Below, piece by piece: positions 33,353-40,815 of a DNA stretch of 40,815 nt. The position numbers and the translations under genes are program-made. The DNA is from Natrinema pallidum DSM 3751. GTDB lineage: Archaea; Halobacteriota; Halobacteria; Halobacteriales; Natrialbaceae. Positions within the stretch are counted from its first letter, which is position 1, and the number at the start of each line of letters is the position of its first letter. The stretch lies in NCBI RefSeq assembly GCF_000337615.1, contig NZ_AOII01000089.1, positions 10,738-51,552 of the forward strand. The letters run 5' to 3'. Under the pieces are notes generated by a model that did no database searches, had not been told where the DNA came from, and saw only the letters and a program-made list of their open reading frames with translations.

Positions 33353-33679
33353 TCAGGCGTGTTTCTTTTCGGGATCGCTGCCCTTCGGGTGGTACGTCCA
33401 GAAGTCGCCCGCACGCATCGCAGCGCCGACGGCCTTGTGCATGTCGAGCATCGTCTCGAACTCCGCGGGTTCGACGTACTCGAAGATTTCGCTCATCGGG
33501 ACGACCGTCTCGTAGTTGATCCGGATCGGGTAGTCGCCGTACTCCGCGACGAACTCGTCGCGGTCCATCGGGAAGTCCTCCTCCTCGTCGACCTTGTCCG
33601 CGATGATCCGCATGTCGAACTTGCGCATCCCCTCGCTGCCCTCCTCGCCGTCGGGATCGACCGGCCAGTTGCTGCTCAT
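33353..33679 (-). CDS. DUF5785-family haloarchaeal protein
   Basis: 108 residues, acidic. It resembles the haloarchaeal DUF5785 family: NWPVDPDGEEGSEGMRKF at the N terminus, EEDFPMDRDEFVAEYGD, EIFEYVEPAEFETMLDMHKAVGAAMRAGDFW, and an ending rich in His and Lys. The assignment is from recollection of the family. The function is unknown; no catalytic motif stands out. ATG 33679 is chosen over 33706 because the family begins there. Its TATA-like ccttttgcg (minus strand, 33702-33710) overlaps the 3' end of the kinase gene upstream. Confidence 0.78.
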   Translation of the reverse strand: MSSNWPVDPDGEEGSEGMRKFDMRIIADKVDEEEDFPMDRDEFVAEYGDYPIRINYETVVPMSEIFEYVEPAEFETMLDMHKAVGAAMRAGDFWTYHPKGSDPEKKHA

Positions 33680-33711
33680 ACCCGGACGTGTGTAGGGGTC
33701 CCGCAAAAGGA

Positions 33712-35952
33712 TTACTCCTCGTCGCCGGGCCGCGACCGGCCGACCAGGTCGACGCCGGTCAGTTCGAACCGCGCCCCGCCGTCGGCTCCCTCGGTAGCGG
33801 TCACCGTCCAGCCGTGAGCGTCGGCGATCCGATCGACGATCGCGAGCCCGAGCCCCGTCCCATCGCTCGAGTAGCCGCTTTCGAATATCCTGTCGCGCTC
33901 GGCGGCCGGGATGCCGGAGCCGTCGTCGGCGACGAAGAACCCGTCGGCCGCCGCCTCGTCGAGGTCGCCAACGGTGAGCGTGATAGCGGCGCTGTCGGGG
34001 TCGGCGTCCCGGCGAGCCCGTGCGTCGTCCGTCGAGCCGTGCTCGACGGCGTTGCTGATGAGGTTCTCGAGGAGTTGGGTAAGGCGGGCGCGGTCGGCCC
34101 GAACGACGGCGTCCGTTTCGATCTCGACCGCGGCGTCGTCTGTTTCGACGTGTCGCCAGCAGTCCGTGACGAGGTCCGCGAGGTCGACCGGCTCGGTGTC
34201 AGGGTCGGGATCGCGCTCGCGTGCGATCGTCAGCAGGGTTTCGATCAGGGCTGCCATCCGATCGTGGGCCCAGGCGATGGCCTCGAGATCGTCGTCGTCG
34301 CAGTCGCCGCTCTCGCGGACCCGCTCGAGGTGGCCCTGGGCGACGTTCAGCGGGTTCCGGAGGTCGTGGGAGACGATGCCGGCGAACCGGTCGAGGCGTT
34401 CGTTCTGCGCTTTGAGTTCGCGTTCGCGGGCTTTCCGGTCGGCGATGTTTCGCAGGACGCCGACGGTACCCCGGAAGCAGCCGTCCTCGTCCGGCGGCAG
34501 GGCCGCGATGTGATTCTCGTTGGGGTGGCGCTCGCCGTCTTTCGTGACTGTCTCCATTTCGAACGACGCGTGCTCGCGGTCATCGTTGCCCAATAGCGCC
34601 TCGATTTCCGACTCGGCGGTGTCGATATCGTCCTGGTCCATGATGACCGAGACGTGCTCGCCGACCAGTTCCTCGGGTCGGTGCCCCGTCGTCGACACGT
34701 CGTCGTTGATCGGAGGGATGATATCGGTGATGACACCCGCGGCGTCCAGCGAGTACACCTCGTCCGGAATCGTCTCGAGGATCGTCTCGTAGCGCTCGAG
34801 TTCGCGTTCGCGGGCCTTGCGTTCGGTGATGTCGCGAACGACGCCGGCGACGCCCCGGTAGCGGCCGTCCGCCAGGGGCAACAGCGAGACGTTGTCCTCA
34901 CAGCGAATCCGCTCGCCGTCGCTCGTTTCGACGGTGATTTCGTAGGTCCGGTGGCGGGCGTCGGTGTCGTCGGAGAGCAGCGACCGGACGCAGTCCTCGC
35001 CGCGCTCCACGGACGGCTCGTCGAGGAGAAACGAGATGTGGCGGCCGACGATCTCGTCCTTCTCGTAGCCCGTCATCGCGGCGTAGGCATCATTGACGAA
35101 CGCGTACCGCCCCTCCGAATCGACCGTGTAGACCGGATCACCCAGCGCGTCGATGATCGTCTCGTAGCGCTCGAGTTCGCGCTTGCGCTCCTCGCGGTCG
35201 GTCACGTCGCGGACCGTACAGATGAGGTCGCCGTTGTCGGTCGTCGACAGCGAGTGGGCCTCGACGAAGGTGGTGCCGTCGGCCCGGAGGCCAGTCGTTT
35301 CGCCGAACCAGTCGCCCTCGGCCATCACCGTCGGAATGATCTCCTCGCGGACGGTCGCGACATCCTCGTCCGGGTAGAGCCGCTCCCAGTGCGCGCCGAT
35401 CAGGGTCGACGGCTCGTAGCCGTAGAGGTCGGCGTAGGCCTGATTCACGTAGACAAATCGGCCCTCGTCGTCGAGCAGGCTGATCCCCTCCCGTGCGGTT
35501 TCGACGGCGTGGAGCTGGCGCTTGCGGCGCGAGCGGGCGCGGATCGTGTCGACGGCCGCGACGAGGCGGTCCCGCAGCGTCGCGGCCCCCTCGCTTTTCG
35601 GCACGTAGTCCGTCACCCCCGCCCCGATCGCCTCGCTCGCGACGGCCTCCGAGCCCGCCCCGGGACACAGGACGAACGGCAGCGAGTCGTGGGCCGCTCG
35701 GACCGCGTCGAACAACGCCAGCCCGTCCATATCGGGCAGGTCGTACTCCGAGACGAGACAGTCGACATCGGCGTGCTCGAGCCGCTCGAGCGCGTCGCTG
35801 GCGCTGGTCGCGCTGAGCGTTTCGATGGGGGCGGCCGCTCGCTCGAGGCAGTCGGCGACCGCGGCCGTCCACGCCGAGTCGGCGTCGACGTGGAGGACGC
35901 GAATCGGGTCCATCGAGACACTCCCGCGCCGGGGTTCGTCTCGAATGCTCAT
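33712..35952 (-). CDS. Hybrid histidine kinase: degenerate receiver, three PAS, HisKA, HATPase
   Basis: 746 residues, no membrane segment. Order: receiver (17-130), PAS1 (about 150-260), PAS2 (about 270-390), PAS3 (about 395-515), HisKA (about 522-585) with His529 in IVSHDLRNPLNV, and HATPase (about 630-735) with NLISNAVEHG, DDGSGIP and GTGLGLAI. In the receiver the phospho-acceptor Asp is Glu69 (LVSEYDLPDMDG), the acidic pair is VDAD, and the switch Thr is Pro97 (FVLCPGAGSEAVASEA); Lys119 is kept. The receiver therefore probably cannot be phosphorylated in the usual way. ATG 35952 fits a TATA box at 35975-35982; 35913 is the alternative. Confidence 0.92.
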   Translation of the reverse strand: MSIRDEPRRGSVSMDPIRVLHVDADSAWTAAVADCLERAAAPIETLSATSASDALERLEHADVDCLVSEYDLPDMDGLALFDAVRAAHDSLPFVLCPGAGSEAVASEAIGAGVTDYVPKSEGAATLRDRLVAAVDTIRARSRRKRQLHAVETAREGISLLDDEGRFVYVNQAYADLYGYEPSTLIGAHWERLYPDEDVATVREEIIPTVMAEGDWFGETTGLRADGTTFVEAHSLSTTDNGDLICTVRDVTDREERKRELERYETIIDALGDPVYTVDSEGRYAFVNDAYAAMTGYEKDEIVGRHISFLLDEPSVERGEDCVRSLLSDDTDARHRTYEITVETSDGERIRCEDNVSLLPLADGRYRGVAGVVRDITERKARERELERYETILETIPDEVYSLDAAGVITDIIPPINDDVSTTGHRPEELVGEHVSVIMDQDDIDTAESEIEALLGNDDREHASFEMETVTKDGERHPNENHIAALPPDEDGCFRGTVGVLRNIADRKARERELKAQNERLDRFAGIVSHDLRNPLNVAQGHLERVRESGDCDDDDLEAIAWAHDRMAALIETLLTIARERDPDPDTEPVDLADLVTDCWRHVETDDAAVEIETDAVVRADRARLTQLLENLISNAVEHGSTDDARARRDADPDSAAITLTVGDLDEAAADGFFVADDGSGIPAAERDRIFESGYSSDGTGLGLAIVDRIADAHGWTVTATEGADGGARFELTGVDLVGRSRPGDEE

Positions 35953-36261
35953 GGCTCGTCTCTCGGGACCACGGGGATATAGGTTGGGGCCAGCCACGAC
36001 CGCGTTCCAGCGCCTGTCGCGTCCGCTCCGTCGGAATTTCACACATTCGATCACGAACGACTGTCGCGTCGAACGGGGGTCGATCGGGGAGCCGTCGCCG
36101 GGTTCGGCGTCTCGAGTCCGACCGGCGGGCCGACGGATGGGCGAACGACCGACGGGATCGCGGCGCTCACGGTTCGAGGTCTCGAGTGGCTCCCGATGTG
36201 ACGTGTTCTTGGCGTCCCCGTTCGCAGCGCGCTATCGGGGGTGCAACCGGTCGGCGTCGGT
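35953..36261. other. Intergenic stretch between the kinase and DUF6498-like genes
   Basis: It holds the kinase promoter (TATA, minus strand ctatatcc, 35975-35982) and then about 280 bases with no supported gene. Nothing else is recognised. Confidence 0.4.
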
Positions 36262-37443
36262 TCAGGCGGCGGGTTCGACAGAGAGGGTCCGAACGAACGC
36301 CTCGGGGTTCCGGACCAGTGAGAGCGAACGCGACGAGCCATCCGCACAGTCGATCCGGACGGTTCCGACGGCCCCGGACAGGAGGGGGCTCATGAACGTG
36401 GTGTCCGTCCGAACGTCCGTAATCTCGCGTCGGGGAAGCCGCCACTGCGGCGCGTCGAGCGTCGTATCGTACGCAATCACGGCGGCATCGTACACGCGGT
36501 ACTCCACGGCTCCGTCCCTGAGAGACGCGATCGGGAGTTCCAACGCCGCGCGGGCGGCGACGAGGAGCACGACCGTCGCGACACCCGCGGGAAGGCCGAG
36601 CCAGAGACCAACCGCGACACTCGAGAACAGGATCACGAACCCGACCGGCGGGAGCAGCGCCAGCATCGCACCGAGGACGAGCGCGTCGAGGGCGATCCCG
36701 CGTCCGTCGGTGTGGACGACGGCGAGCGGCGCAGTCTCGGGTACGTCGATCGCAGTCTCGTCCCGCTGGGGGTCGGTCGGCCGGTCGTCGGGCGTGCGGA
36801 GGTCGAGGAAATCGTACCAGAGCTTCGTCGCGAGAATCAGGGCGACCGTCGCCGTGAGCCCGAGCCCGGTCCGGTCGGCCCCGAGACCCACGATCGGGAC
36901 GAGAAAGGCGACGATGACGCCGGCGAGCCAGCGCCGACGGGAGAACGGCGACAGTGCCGTCCACGCGTTGTACCGGTCGGAGCGGATCGACTCGAGGAGC
37001 GTGGCCGCGTGCCTGCCCACGACGAGCGCGGTTGCGCCGCCGATGCCGACCAGCGTCCCCCGCTCAAGGGTGCCCGGGGGGCGAGCGAAGAGCATGATGA
37101 GAGCCCCGAGCGTCCCGAGCGCGAAGAGCAGCCACCCGCCGTTGAGCGCGAACGGCACGTTTCGCGGGAAGACCGGCGGGAGCCACTCGACAACGCGCAC
37201 GCTCCCGCGCTTCTCGCGGAGGCGTTCGAGGGGGATGAAGAGCCCGTAGTAGTCATCGTCCACGGGGCGAACGGCAAACAGCGACTCGAGCGAACAGCGG
37301 CCGACGTAGACGACCGCCTCGAGCCAGTAGACGACCAGGAGCGGGAGCAGGTCCCAGCCGAACCAGCCGATGCCGACGGCCGGACTGAGCGTGGCTCCGA
37401 TCGCCAGGACGGGCGGTAGCCGACGGCGGCGAGCAGGTCCCAT
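36262..37443 (-). CDS. Multi-pass membrane protein, DUF6498-like
   Basis: 393 residues. About seven to eight hydrophobic segments are visible: VLAIGATLSPAVGIGWFGWDLLPLLVVYWLEAVVY near the N terminus, NGGWLLFALGTLGALIMLF, GTLVGIGGATALVVGRH, AGVIVAFLVPIVGLGAD and LDALVLGAMLALLPPVGFVILF, and others. The WFGWDLLPLLVVYWLEAVV stretch is the DUF6498 signature as I recall it. The C-terminal 100 residues (VEYRVYDAAVIAYDTTLDAPQWRLPRREITDV) look like a bacterial PH-like domain. The function is unknown. ATG 37443 is preferred; 37470 is in frame and possible. Confidence 0.72.
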   Translation of the reverse strand: MGPARRRRLPPVLAIGATLSPAVGIGWFGWDLLPLLVVYWLEAVVYVGRCSLESLFAVRPVDDDYYGLFIPLERLREKRGSVRVVEWLPPVFPRNVPFALNGGWLLFALGTLGALIMLFARPPGTLERGTLVGIGGATALVVGRHAATLLESIRSDRYNAWTALSPFSRRRWLAGVIVAFLVPIVGLGADRTGLGLTATVALILATKLWYDFLDLRTPDDRPTDPQRDETAIDVPETAPLAVVHTDGRGIALDALVLGAMLALLPPVGFVILFSSVAVGLWLGLPAGVATVVLLVAARAALELPIASLRDGAVEYRVYDAAVIAYDTTLDAPQWRLPRREITDVRTDTTFMSPLLSGAVGTVRIDCADGSSRSLSLVRNPEAFVRTLSVEPAA

Positions 37444-37648
37444 AGTCGGTTCTCGACGGCGGAGAAACATAAACGGGCGAGAATAAGACCGCGAACAGGA
37501 TGGCCCCGATCGACCCGTCCCCGAGGCGGACAGCCGCATCCGCAGCACGGGCCTCGAGCCCCGACGGGCCGTGAGCCACCACAGCGCGGGGGTGCTCGAG
37601 CGGCGGGGCACCCGGGCGGTGGGCGTCGCTTTCGCGCCGCTTGCAGTA
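37444..37648. other. Divergent intergenic region, left part
   Basis: It carries the likely promoter of the DUF6498-like gene (an AT-rich ttattc on the minus strand at about 37481-37487). No gene is supported. Confidence 0.35.
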
Positions 37649-37656
37649 GATATAAG
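37649..37656 (+). promoter_or_regulatory. TATA box of the candidate structured RNA
   Basis: gatataag, centred about 28 bases before G37681, the 5' base of the predicted closing stem. No start codon follows within the next 100 bases that opens a convincing gene, so this promoter seems to serve a non-coding or leader RNA. Confidence 0.55.
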
Positions 37657-37680
37657 TTCCAACGCGTCAACGGTTATACT

Positions 37681-37754
37681 GGAAGCCGGTCTCCAAAGGA
37701 AAGGGGACGTATCGAAACGTCCCGGGTGCTGGTACCACCCGAGACTTGGCTTCC
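37681..37754 (+). ncRNA. Candidate structured RNA with a three-way junction
   Basis: The sequence folds by eye into a compact shape. P1a is GGAAGCC (37681-37687) with GGCTTCC (37748-37754). P1b is GTCTC (37689-37693) with GAGAC (37741-37745). P2 is GGGACGT (37704-37710) with ACGTCCC (37717-37723), loop ATCGAA. P3 is GGGTG (37724-37728) with CACCC (37736-37740), loop CTGGTAC. P2, P3 and P1b abut with no spacer, and a 10-base purine-rich linker (CAAAGGAAAG) joins P1b to P2. It is not a tRNA: the anticodon and T arms do not fit. A TATA box sits at the right distance. It could be a stand-alone RNA or the leader of the 37884 gene. Confidence 0.55.
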
Positions 37755-37775
37755 GACTCCCCGTGAGGGACTCGG
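37753..37775 (+). repeat. Hairpin just after the RNA candidate
   Basis: CCGACTCCC, loop CGTGA, then GGGACTCGG: nine pairs with one mismatch. It follows the closing stem of the RNA candidate directly (sharing its last two bases) and could be its 3' terminator or a switching element. Confidence 0.45.
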
Positions 37776-37883
37776 TTGCCATGCTTGCATACATTCTACC
37801 GGGATATAAACGTCCCGCACGACAGCGGAATCGCCCGACTGCAGGAGTGTCATCCCCGTTCGTTCGCTCGAGGTGTGCGACCC

Positions 37884-38048
37884 ATGCGTAGCGGTCGCGA
37901 CGGCGATTCGGACGGCGACTCGTCGCCGCCGGAGTGTCCGCGCTGCGGTGAACCGGTCGGATTCCTCACCGTCTCCGGTCCCATGACGGCCTCGGCCAGT
38001 CCGTGTGGCTGTACGGTGCCGCCAACCCTCATCCAACCCGACGGCTAG
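37884..38048 (+). CDS. Zinc-ribbon microprotein (54 aa)
   Basis: ATG 37884 to TAG 38048 encodes 54 residues: an Asp/Ser-rich N terminus, then CPRCGEPVGFLTVSGPMTAS and a closing PCGC near residue 41. The CPxCG and CxC pairs form a single zinc site, and the GFLTVSGPMTASASPCGC body looks like a conserved haloarchaeal family. The nearest TATA-like element, gatataaa (37803-37810), would leave a leader of about 50 bases, unusual here. The upstream RNA candidate may therefore be part of its leader. An in-frame GTG at 37875 is an alternative start. Confidence 0.7.
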   Translation: MRSGRDGDSDGDSSPPECPRCGEPVGFLTVSGPMTASASPCGCTVPPTLIQPDG

Positions 38049-38201
38049 GGGCTCGCTCGAGCCCCGGCAGTCACCCGGCCGGTCGGCAGGAGCCTTCGGA
38101 ACCACCATCACCACCACGTCGACATCGCAGTCGGTCGGCCGGGCTGTAATCGGGGCCTCGAGTAGGTGTTTTTCTTCATTCCCTGTATTCAAAAAATACT
38201 T

Positions 38202-38209
38202 GATATAAG
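38202..38209 (+). promoter_or_regulatory. TATA box for the 38236 membrane-protein gene
   Basis: gatataag lies about 30 bases before ATG 38236. It is identical in its core to the box in front of the RNA candidate (37649-37656). Confidence 0.55.
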
Positions 38210-38235
38210 GACAAGAGACTACATTCATAGGCACT

Positions 38236-38640
38236 ATGGTCTCCAACAGTAATGGCCACTCAGTGGGAAGAACATACACGGGGGTGGACGTCCTCCTCGG
38301 TGTTATCTCAATACCGTTCACAGTAATTCTGACATCCGATCCGTCGATGATTTACTTGACTCCGGGTCTCGTGGCCGGTTTCCTGTCCGGGCTATACTAC
38401 GGGACACACTCTGGGTCGGTGAAACGTGCCGGCCTTCGAACGGGGGCCATCGGTGGCTTACCGGTGGTCTGGTCCTCTGGGGATCTCGTCGTAGCAGAGC
38501 TTTCAGCACCGCTTGACATTCTGGCTCTTGCGATCGTGGTGGGAGTGCTGTGGTCTCTCTTCGTGATCGCATTCAGTGCGTTTCTGTCGACACTCTGCGC
38601 CATCGGTGGGGACTGGGTATCACACTTTGTCAGCAATTAG
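38236..38640 (+). CDS. Small membrane protein, DUF5518-like
   Basis: 134 residues with about four membrane helices (VDVLLGVISIPFTVILT, IYLTPGLVAGFLSGLYYG, AGLRTGAIGGLPVVW, and LALAIVVGVLWSLFVIAFSAFLSTLC). The order LTPGLVAGFLSG then SVKRAGLRTGAIGG resembles the haloarchaeal DUF5518 family, as I recall it. The function is unknown. Its base composition is lower in GC than most of the window, marking the start of an accessory stretch running to the right edge. Confidence 0.65.
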   Translation: MVSNSNGHSVGRTYTGVDVLLGVISIPFTVILTSDPSMIYLTPGLVAGFLSGLYYGTHSGSVKRAGLRTGAIGGLPVVWSSGDLVVAELSAPLDILALAIVVGVLWSLFVIAFSAFLSTLCAIGGDWVSHFVSN

Positions 38641-38740
38641 CCCAGGACGAACTGCGTTGCTCAGCAATCCACCCGAAAATGGCGACAGCGGATTCGCCCC
38701 TACCGGAACGTGTATACGGGTAGACATGTTACTGTGGAAT

Positions 38741-38965
38741 ATGTCAGAACTCCATAACAATCCGAGGGCTGGCCTGCTGACCCGACTCCCCTGGAGGATC
38801 AAAATCGGGTTTGCAGTGGTCAGTCTCGTGTATGCTGTCGCAGTCCTAACCGACACTATTCAAGACCCAGTTCCAAGCACCGTTTGGGCGGTTGTGTGGG
38901 GCGCAGTGGCTGTTGCCGCGATACTGCGAGCAGTGCGTTGGAACGGACTGCCGTTCGTCTCATAG
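38741..38965 (+). CDS. Two-helix small membrane protein (74 aa)
   Basis: The 74 residues hold two hydrophobic segments: RIKIGFAVVSLVYAVAVLTD and STVWAVVWGAVAVAAILRAV. No family is recognised. ATG 38741 (MSELHNNPRAG) is chosen because a gtatacgggt element (38711-38720) lies about 26 bases upstream; ATG 38726 is the other choice. The base composition is close to that of the preceding gene. Confidence 0.6.
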   Translation: MSELHNNPRAGLLTRLPWRIKIGFAVVSLVYAVAVLTDTIQDPVPSTVWAVVWGAVAVAAILRAVRWNGLPFVS

Positions 38966-38968
38966 CAA

Positions 38969-38997
38969 AACAGTTGCACTGTGCGTGCAATGCTGTT
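38969..38997 (+). terminator. Hairpin after the 38741 gene
   Basis: AACAG-TTGCAC, loop TGTGC, GTGCAA, a two-base bulge (TG), then CTGTT: 11 pairs, three bases after the stop of the 38741 gene. It may end or protect that transcript. There is no T-run, so termination is uncertain. Confidence 0.45.
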
Positions 38998-39069
38998 CGA
39001 CAGGTGTCGCGATGCCCCCTGGGCCGATACAGCCACGCTCTGTACAGAACGACAGGAGACTACTGGAGA

Positions 39070-40731
39070 TCAGTTCTCAACGGTGTCTTCAACGATCTCG
39101 ATCTCCTCCTCGGTCAGCCCGTACAGTTCGTAGACGATTTCGTCGATCAACTCGTCCGTCTTTGTGATTTTCGCCTCGAGTTCCTCGGCTCGCTCCTTCG
39201 TCTCGAGGTAGCTCTCGAGGCCGTCCCGAACGTCATCAACGGCGGGCAGGGTGAGCTTTCGGAGCCGATCGACGGGCGAGTTGGTTTTGGTGGCGTTTTC
39301 GCGGAAGTTCGCGAAGCCGCCGGCCTCGTCGACGGCCACGGGAACGAAGGCCTCGATCAGGTCGGCCTCGGTTTCGGTGAGGTCCGAAATCTCGAGGGCC
39401 GGCAGGGGCTCGGTTTCGGTGTATCCCCACTGGTCGGTTTCGTACTCGTCTTCGTCTTCGTCTTCGGGCTTGTAGCGGGCTGTGAGGCGGATCTCGAGGG
39501 AAGTCGAGGACTCGCGGATGATTTCGACAGTGCCGATGCGGAGGTTGTCTCGGTCTTCAGTAGTGTCGGTGAGGATGGAGTCGGCTGCGCCAGTTGGGGG
39601 TTGGGTGAGGCCGCTGTCAGCAATAGTCTGGCCATCAGAGTAGGAACCGAGATGATCAAGGAGGGATATATTCAGTGACCTTTTTTTCCCAGACGCCTGC
39701 ATTATATTCTCGACTTGATTTTCCAATTCTATTAATATGTCCGGCCTCTTAGACACGTCTTCGTGAATCGGTATTTTCCGAATATCATCAGGATAGATGC
39801 TGGAATAACTCCCCTGCAGAGTTCCTGTTGCTAAAAATTGTGAAAAATAATACGTTATCAGATTTGAATTGAAAATCCCACAAATAGAGATTAGGCTATA
39901 ATTATCTGTATCCGATAGCGGCTCAAAGTTCTTCGGTGACTGATTTTCTAGAACCTCATCAGTCCACCTAAGTATATTTGTTACATTATCATTATTATAG
40001 TAGCCAGATTTATCAAAGCAGGCTTCAATTCGGTTGTCTGCCCCACTAACCCTTGGAACCACTATCTTATCCGACTCAAATAATTCTGGAAACTTTGACC
40101 GATGGAAGTGATCTTTCTTTGATTCATAGTCGATATATTCTCCATCCCAATCAATTAGATATCGAGATATATCACTCCCTTCAATATATTTCTTGTATCC
40201 TTCTTGAGGATCCGTAGATATCACGTCATCTTTTTTGAAGTTCAGATCACTATCGGAAGCAGCGTGTGCAACCACTCCAACATTAACACAACAAATACGT
40301 CCTGCAGAAATGCTCTCATTGTCAACTTTTCTCTTGAGATCAATATCTGTAGTAGCTAATGATGGCCGGAGCGAATAATTAGAGTATTCTGAGAAATTAG
40401 CTTGGGGAATTTCTGCTGTAGTGGTGAATTCAGGATCGTTAAACTCTACTAGATCTGTTCTTCCATTCACTCTTTTTTCGGGAGTCACTACATAAATGAG
40501 ATACTGTCGGTCAACCTCTCTAAATACTTGATGTTCTCCAAAGTGTATTAGTTGATGAATTGTCCAATCGTCCACCATCTTTTCTCTCAATCTTGCCCCG
40601 TATTTTTCGGTTCCAAGTGAAGTGGGTGTGATGAACGAGTGACGACCATTATTCTTCACTAGTGTAGCTGCTCGATAAGAAAAGGGGACAAATAGATCCC
40701 AATGTCCAGAGGTTACTTCAGGAGTACGTGT
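39070..40731 (-). pseudogene. Type IIG/BREX-like adenine methyltransferase-restriction gene, 5' truncated
   Basis: An open frame runs from TAA 40732-40734 to the stop at 39070; the first usable start is GTG 40659 (529 residues). Residues upstream of that GTG still match the family (TSGHWDLFVPFSYRAATLV), so the true N terminus lies further up and is missing, including the NPPY methyltransferase motif. The rest is the TaqI/Eco57I-type specificity region (YKKYIEGSDISRYLI, ELFESDKIVVPRVSGA) and a C-terminal helical end. In the family these proteins methylate adenine and cut DNA, or act in BREX defence. GC is low from about 39650 to 40730 and high from 39070 to 39640. Confidence 0.75.
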
Positions 40732-40815
40732 TTACCCCGAGGTCTCGACAGCCGGCACAGCGTGAGCCCGTGAGAGCATCTCATTGCTGCTGATGACTCG
40801 ACGAAGCTCTTCGTA
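40732..40815 (-). CDS. Partial frame entering from the right edge
   Basis: The minus strand is open from the window edge to TAA 40732. It encodes 27 residues beginning YEELRRVISSNEMLSRAH and ending VPAVETSG, in the same frame as the restriction-methylation gene and with higher GC. It does not continue the methyltransferase motif order. It could be the end of another gene joined by a rearrangement, a repeat copy at a contig end, or an artefact. The family is not recognised. Confidence 0.35.
   Translation of the reverse strand, partial: YEELRRVISSNEMLSRAHAVPAVETSG

Noticed and set aside
37681..37754. tRNA-like element, because the outer stem is seven base pairs and the length is 74
   Set aside because: The middle hairpin has a 6- or 8-base loop rather than 7. 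The second hairpin does not abut the 3' acceptor strand, its loop is CTGGTAC rather than TTCRANY, and there is no proper variable loop.
1..40815. CRISPR array, prophage or complete insertion sequence
   Set aside because: No regularly spaced repeats, no phage structural genes and no transposase with terminal repeats were seen.

Overview
The window looks like chromosomal DNA of a haloarchaeon (class Halobacteria). The evidence is high GC, acidic proteins rich in Asp and Glu, many twin-arginine lipoproteins, TATA boxes about 25-30 bases before start codons with almost no leader, PAS-array histidine kinases, a GTP cyclohydrolase III (ArfA), DpsA, and short CPxCG zinc-ribbon proteins. The genus cannot be fixed from sequence reading alone. 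Bases 1-18 match the Tn5/Nextera mosaic end, so the left edge is probably a contig end with untrimmed adapter.

Layout. 368-6184: a hotdog thioesterase, a TraB-type membrane protein translationally coupled to a site-2-type protease, purM, a zinc-ribbon microprotein, a macro-domain protein, and a small gene whose leaderless promoter carries a DtxR-like iron box. 6324-12508: dpsA, an aldehyde dehydrogenase, a Tat lipoprotein, a PfkB sugar kinase, a start-less coiled-coil remnant, nikR and a creatininase/ArfB-type hydrolase. 13234-20579: a TM-helix (MscS-like) protein, then a 1147-residue six-PAS/GAF histidine kinase flanked by two similar small membrane proteins, an O-methyltransferase and a degenerate dCTP-deaminase-like protein. 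20747-24812: an acyl-CoA ligase/enoyl-CoA hydratase operon, UspA and two microproteins. 25556-28812: a lipoprotein, an iron-type ABC binding lipoprotein with a second iron box, and a HEAT-repeat protein. 29167-37443: a Tat-exported Cys protein, tRNA-Thr, GNAT, pgk, a CBS/zinc-ribbon protein, arfA, a DUF5785 protein, a hybrid kinase with a degenerate receiver, and a DUF6498-like membrane protein. 37649-38965: a candidate structured RNA, a zinc-ribbon protein and two small membrane proteins. 39070-40815: an AT-rich, 5'-truncated Type IIG-like restriction-methylation gene.

How parts fit. dpsA (iron storage), the binding protein and the small iron-box gene suggest an iron-homeostasis theme; only the last two carry the palindromic box. 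ArfA and the possible ArfB would act in consecutive early steps of riboflavin/F420 synthesis. The aldehyde dehydrogenase, PfkB kinase and pgk belong to central sugar metabolism.

The most notable non-gene signals are: (1) a compact three-way-junction RNA candidate at 37681-37754 with a TATA box at the right distance; (2) three copies (about 11657, 25247, 26474) of a roughly 80-base imperfect palindrome, two of which supply the stop codon of the adjacent gene; (3) paired iron boxes at two promoters; (4) a sharp base-composition break inside the Type IIG gene. All function calls come from reading motifs; no database search was run.
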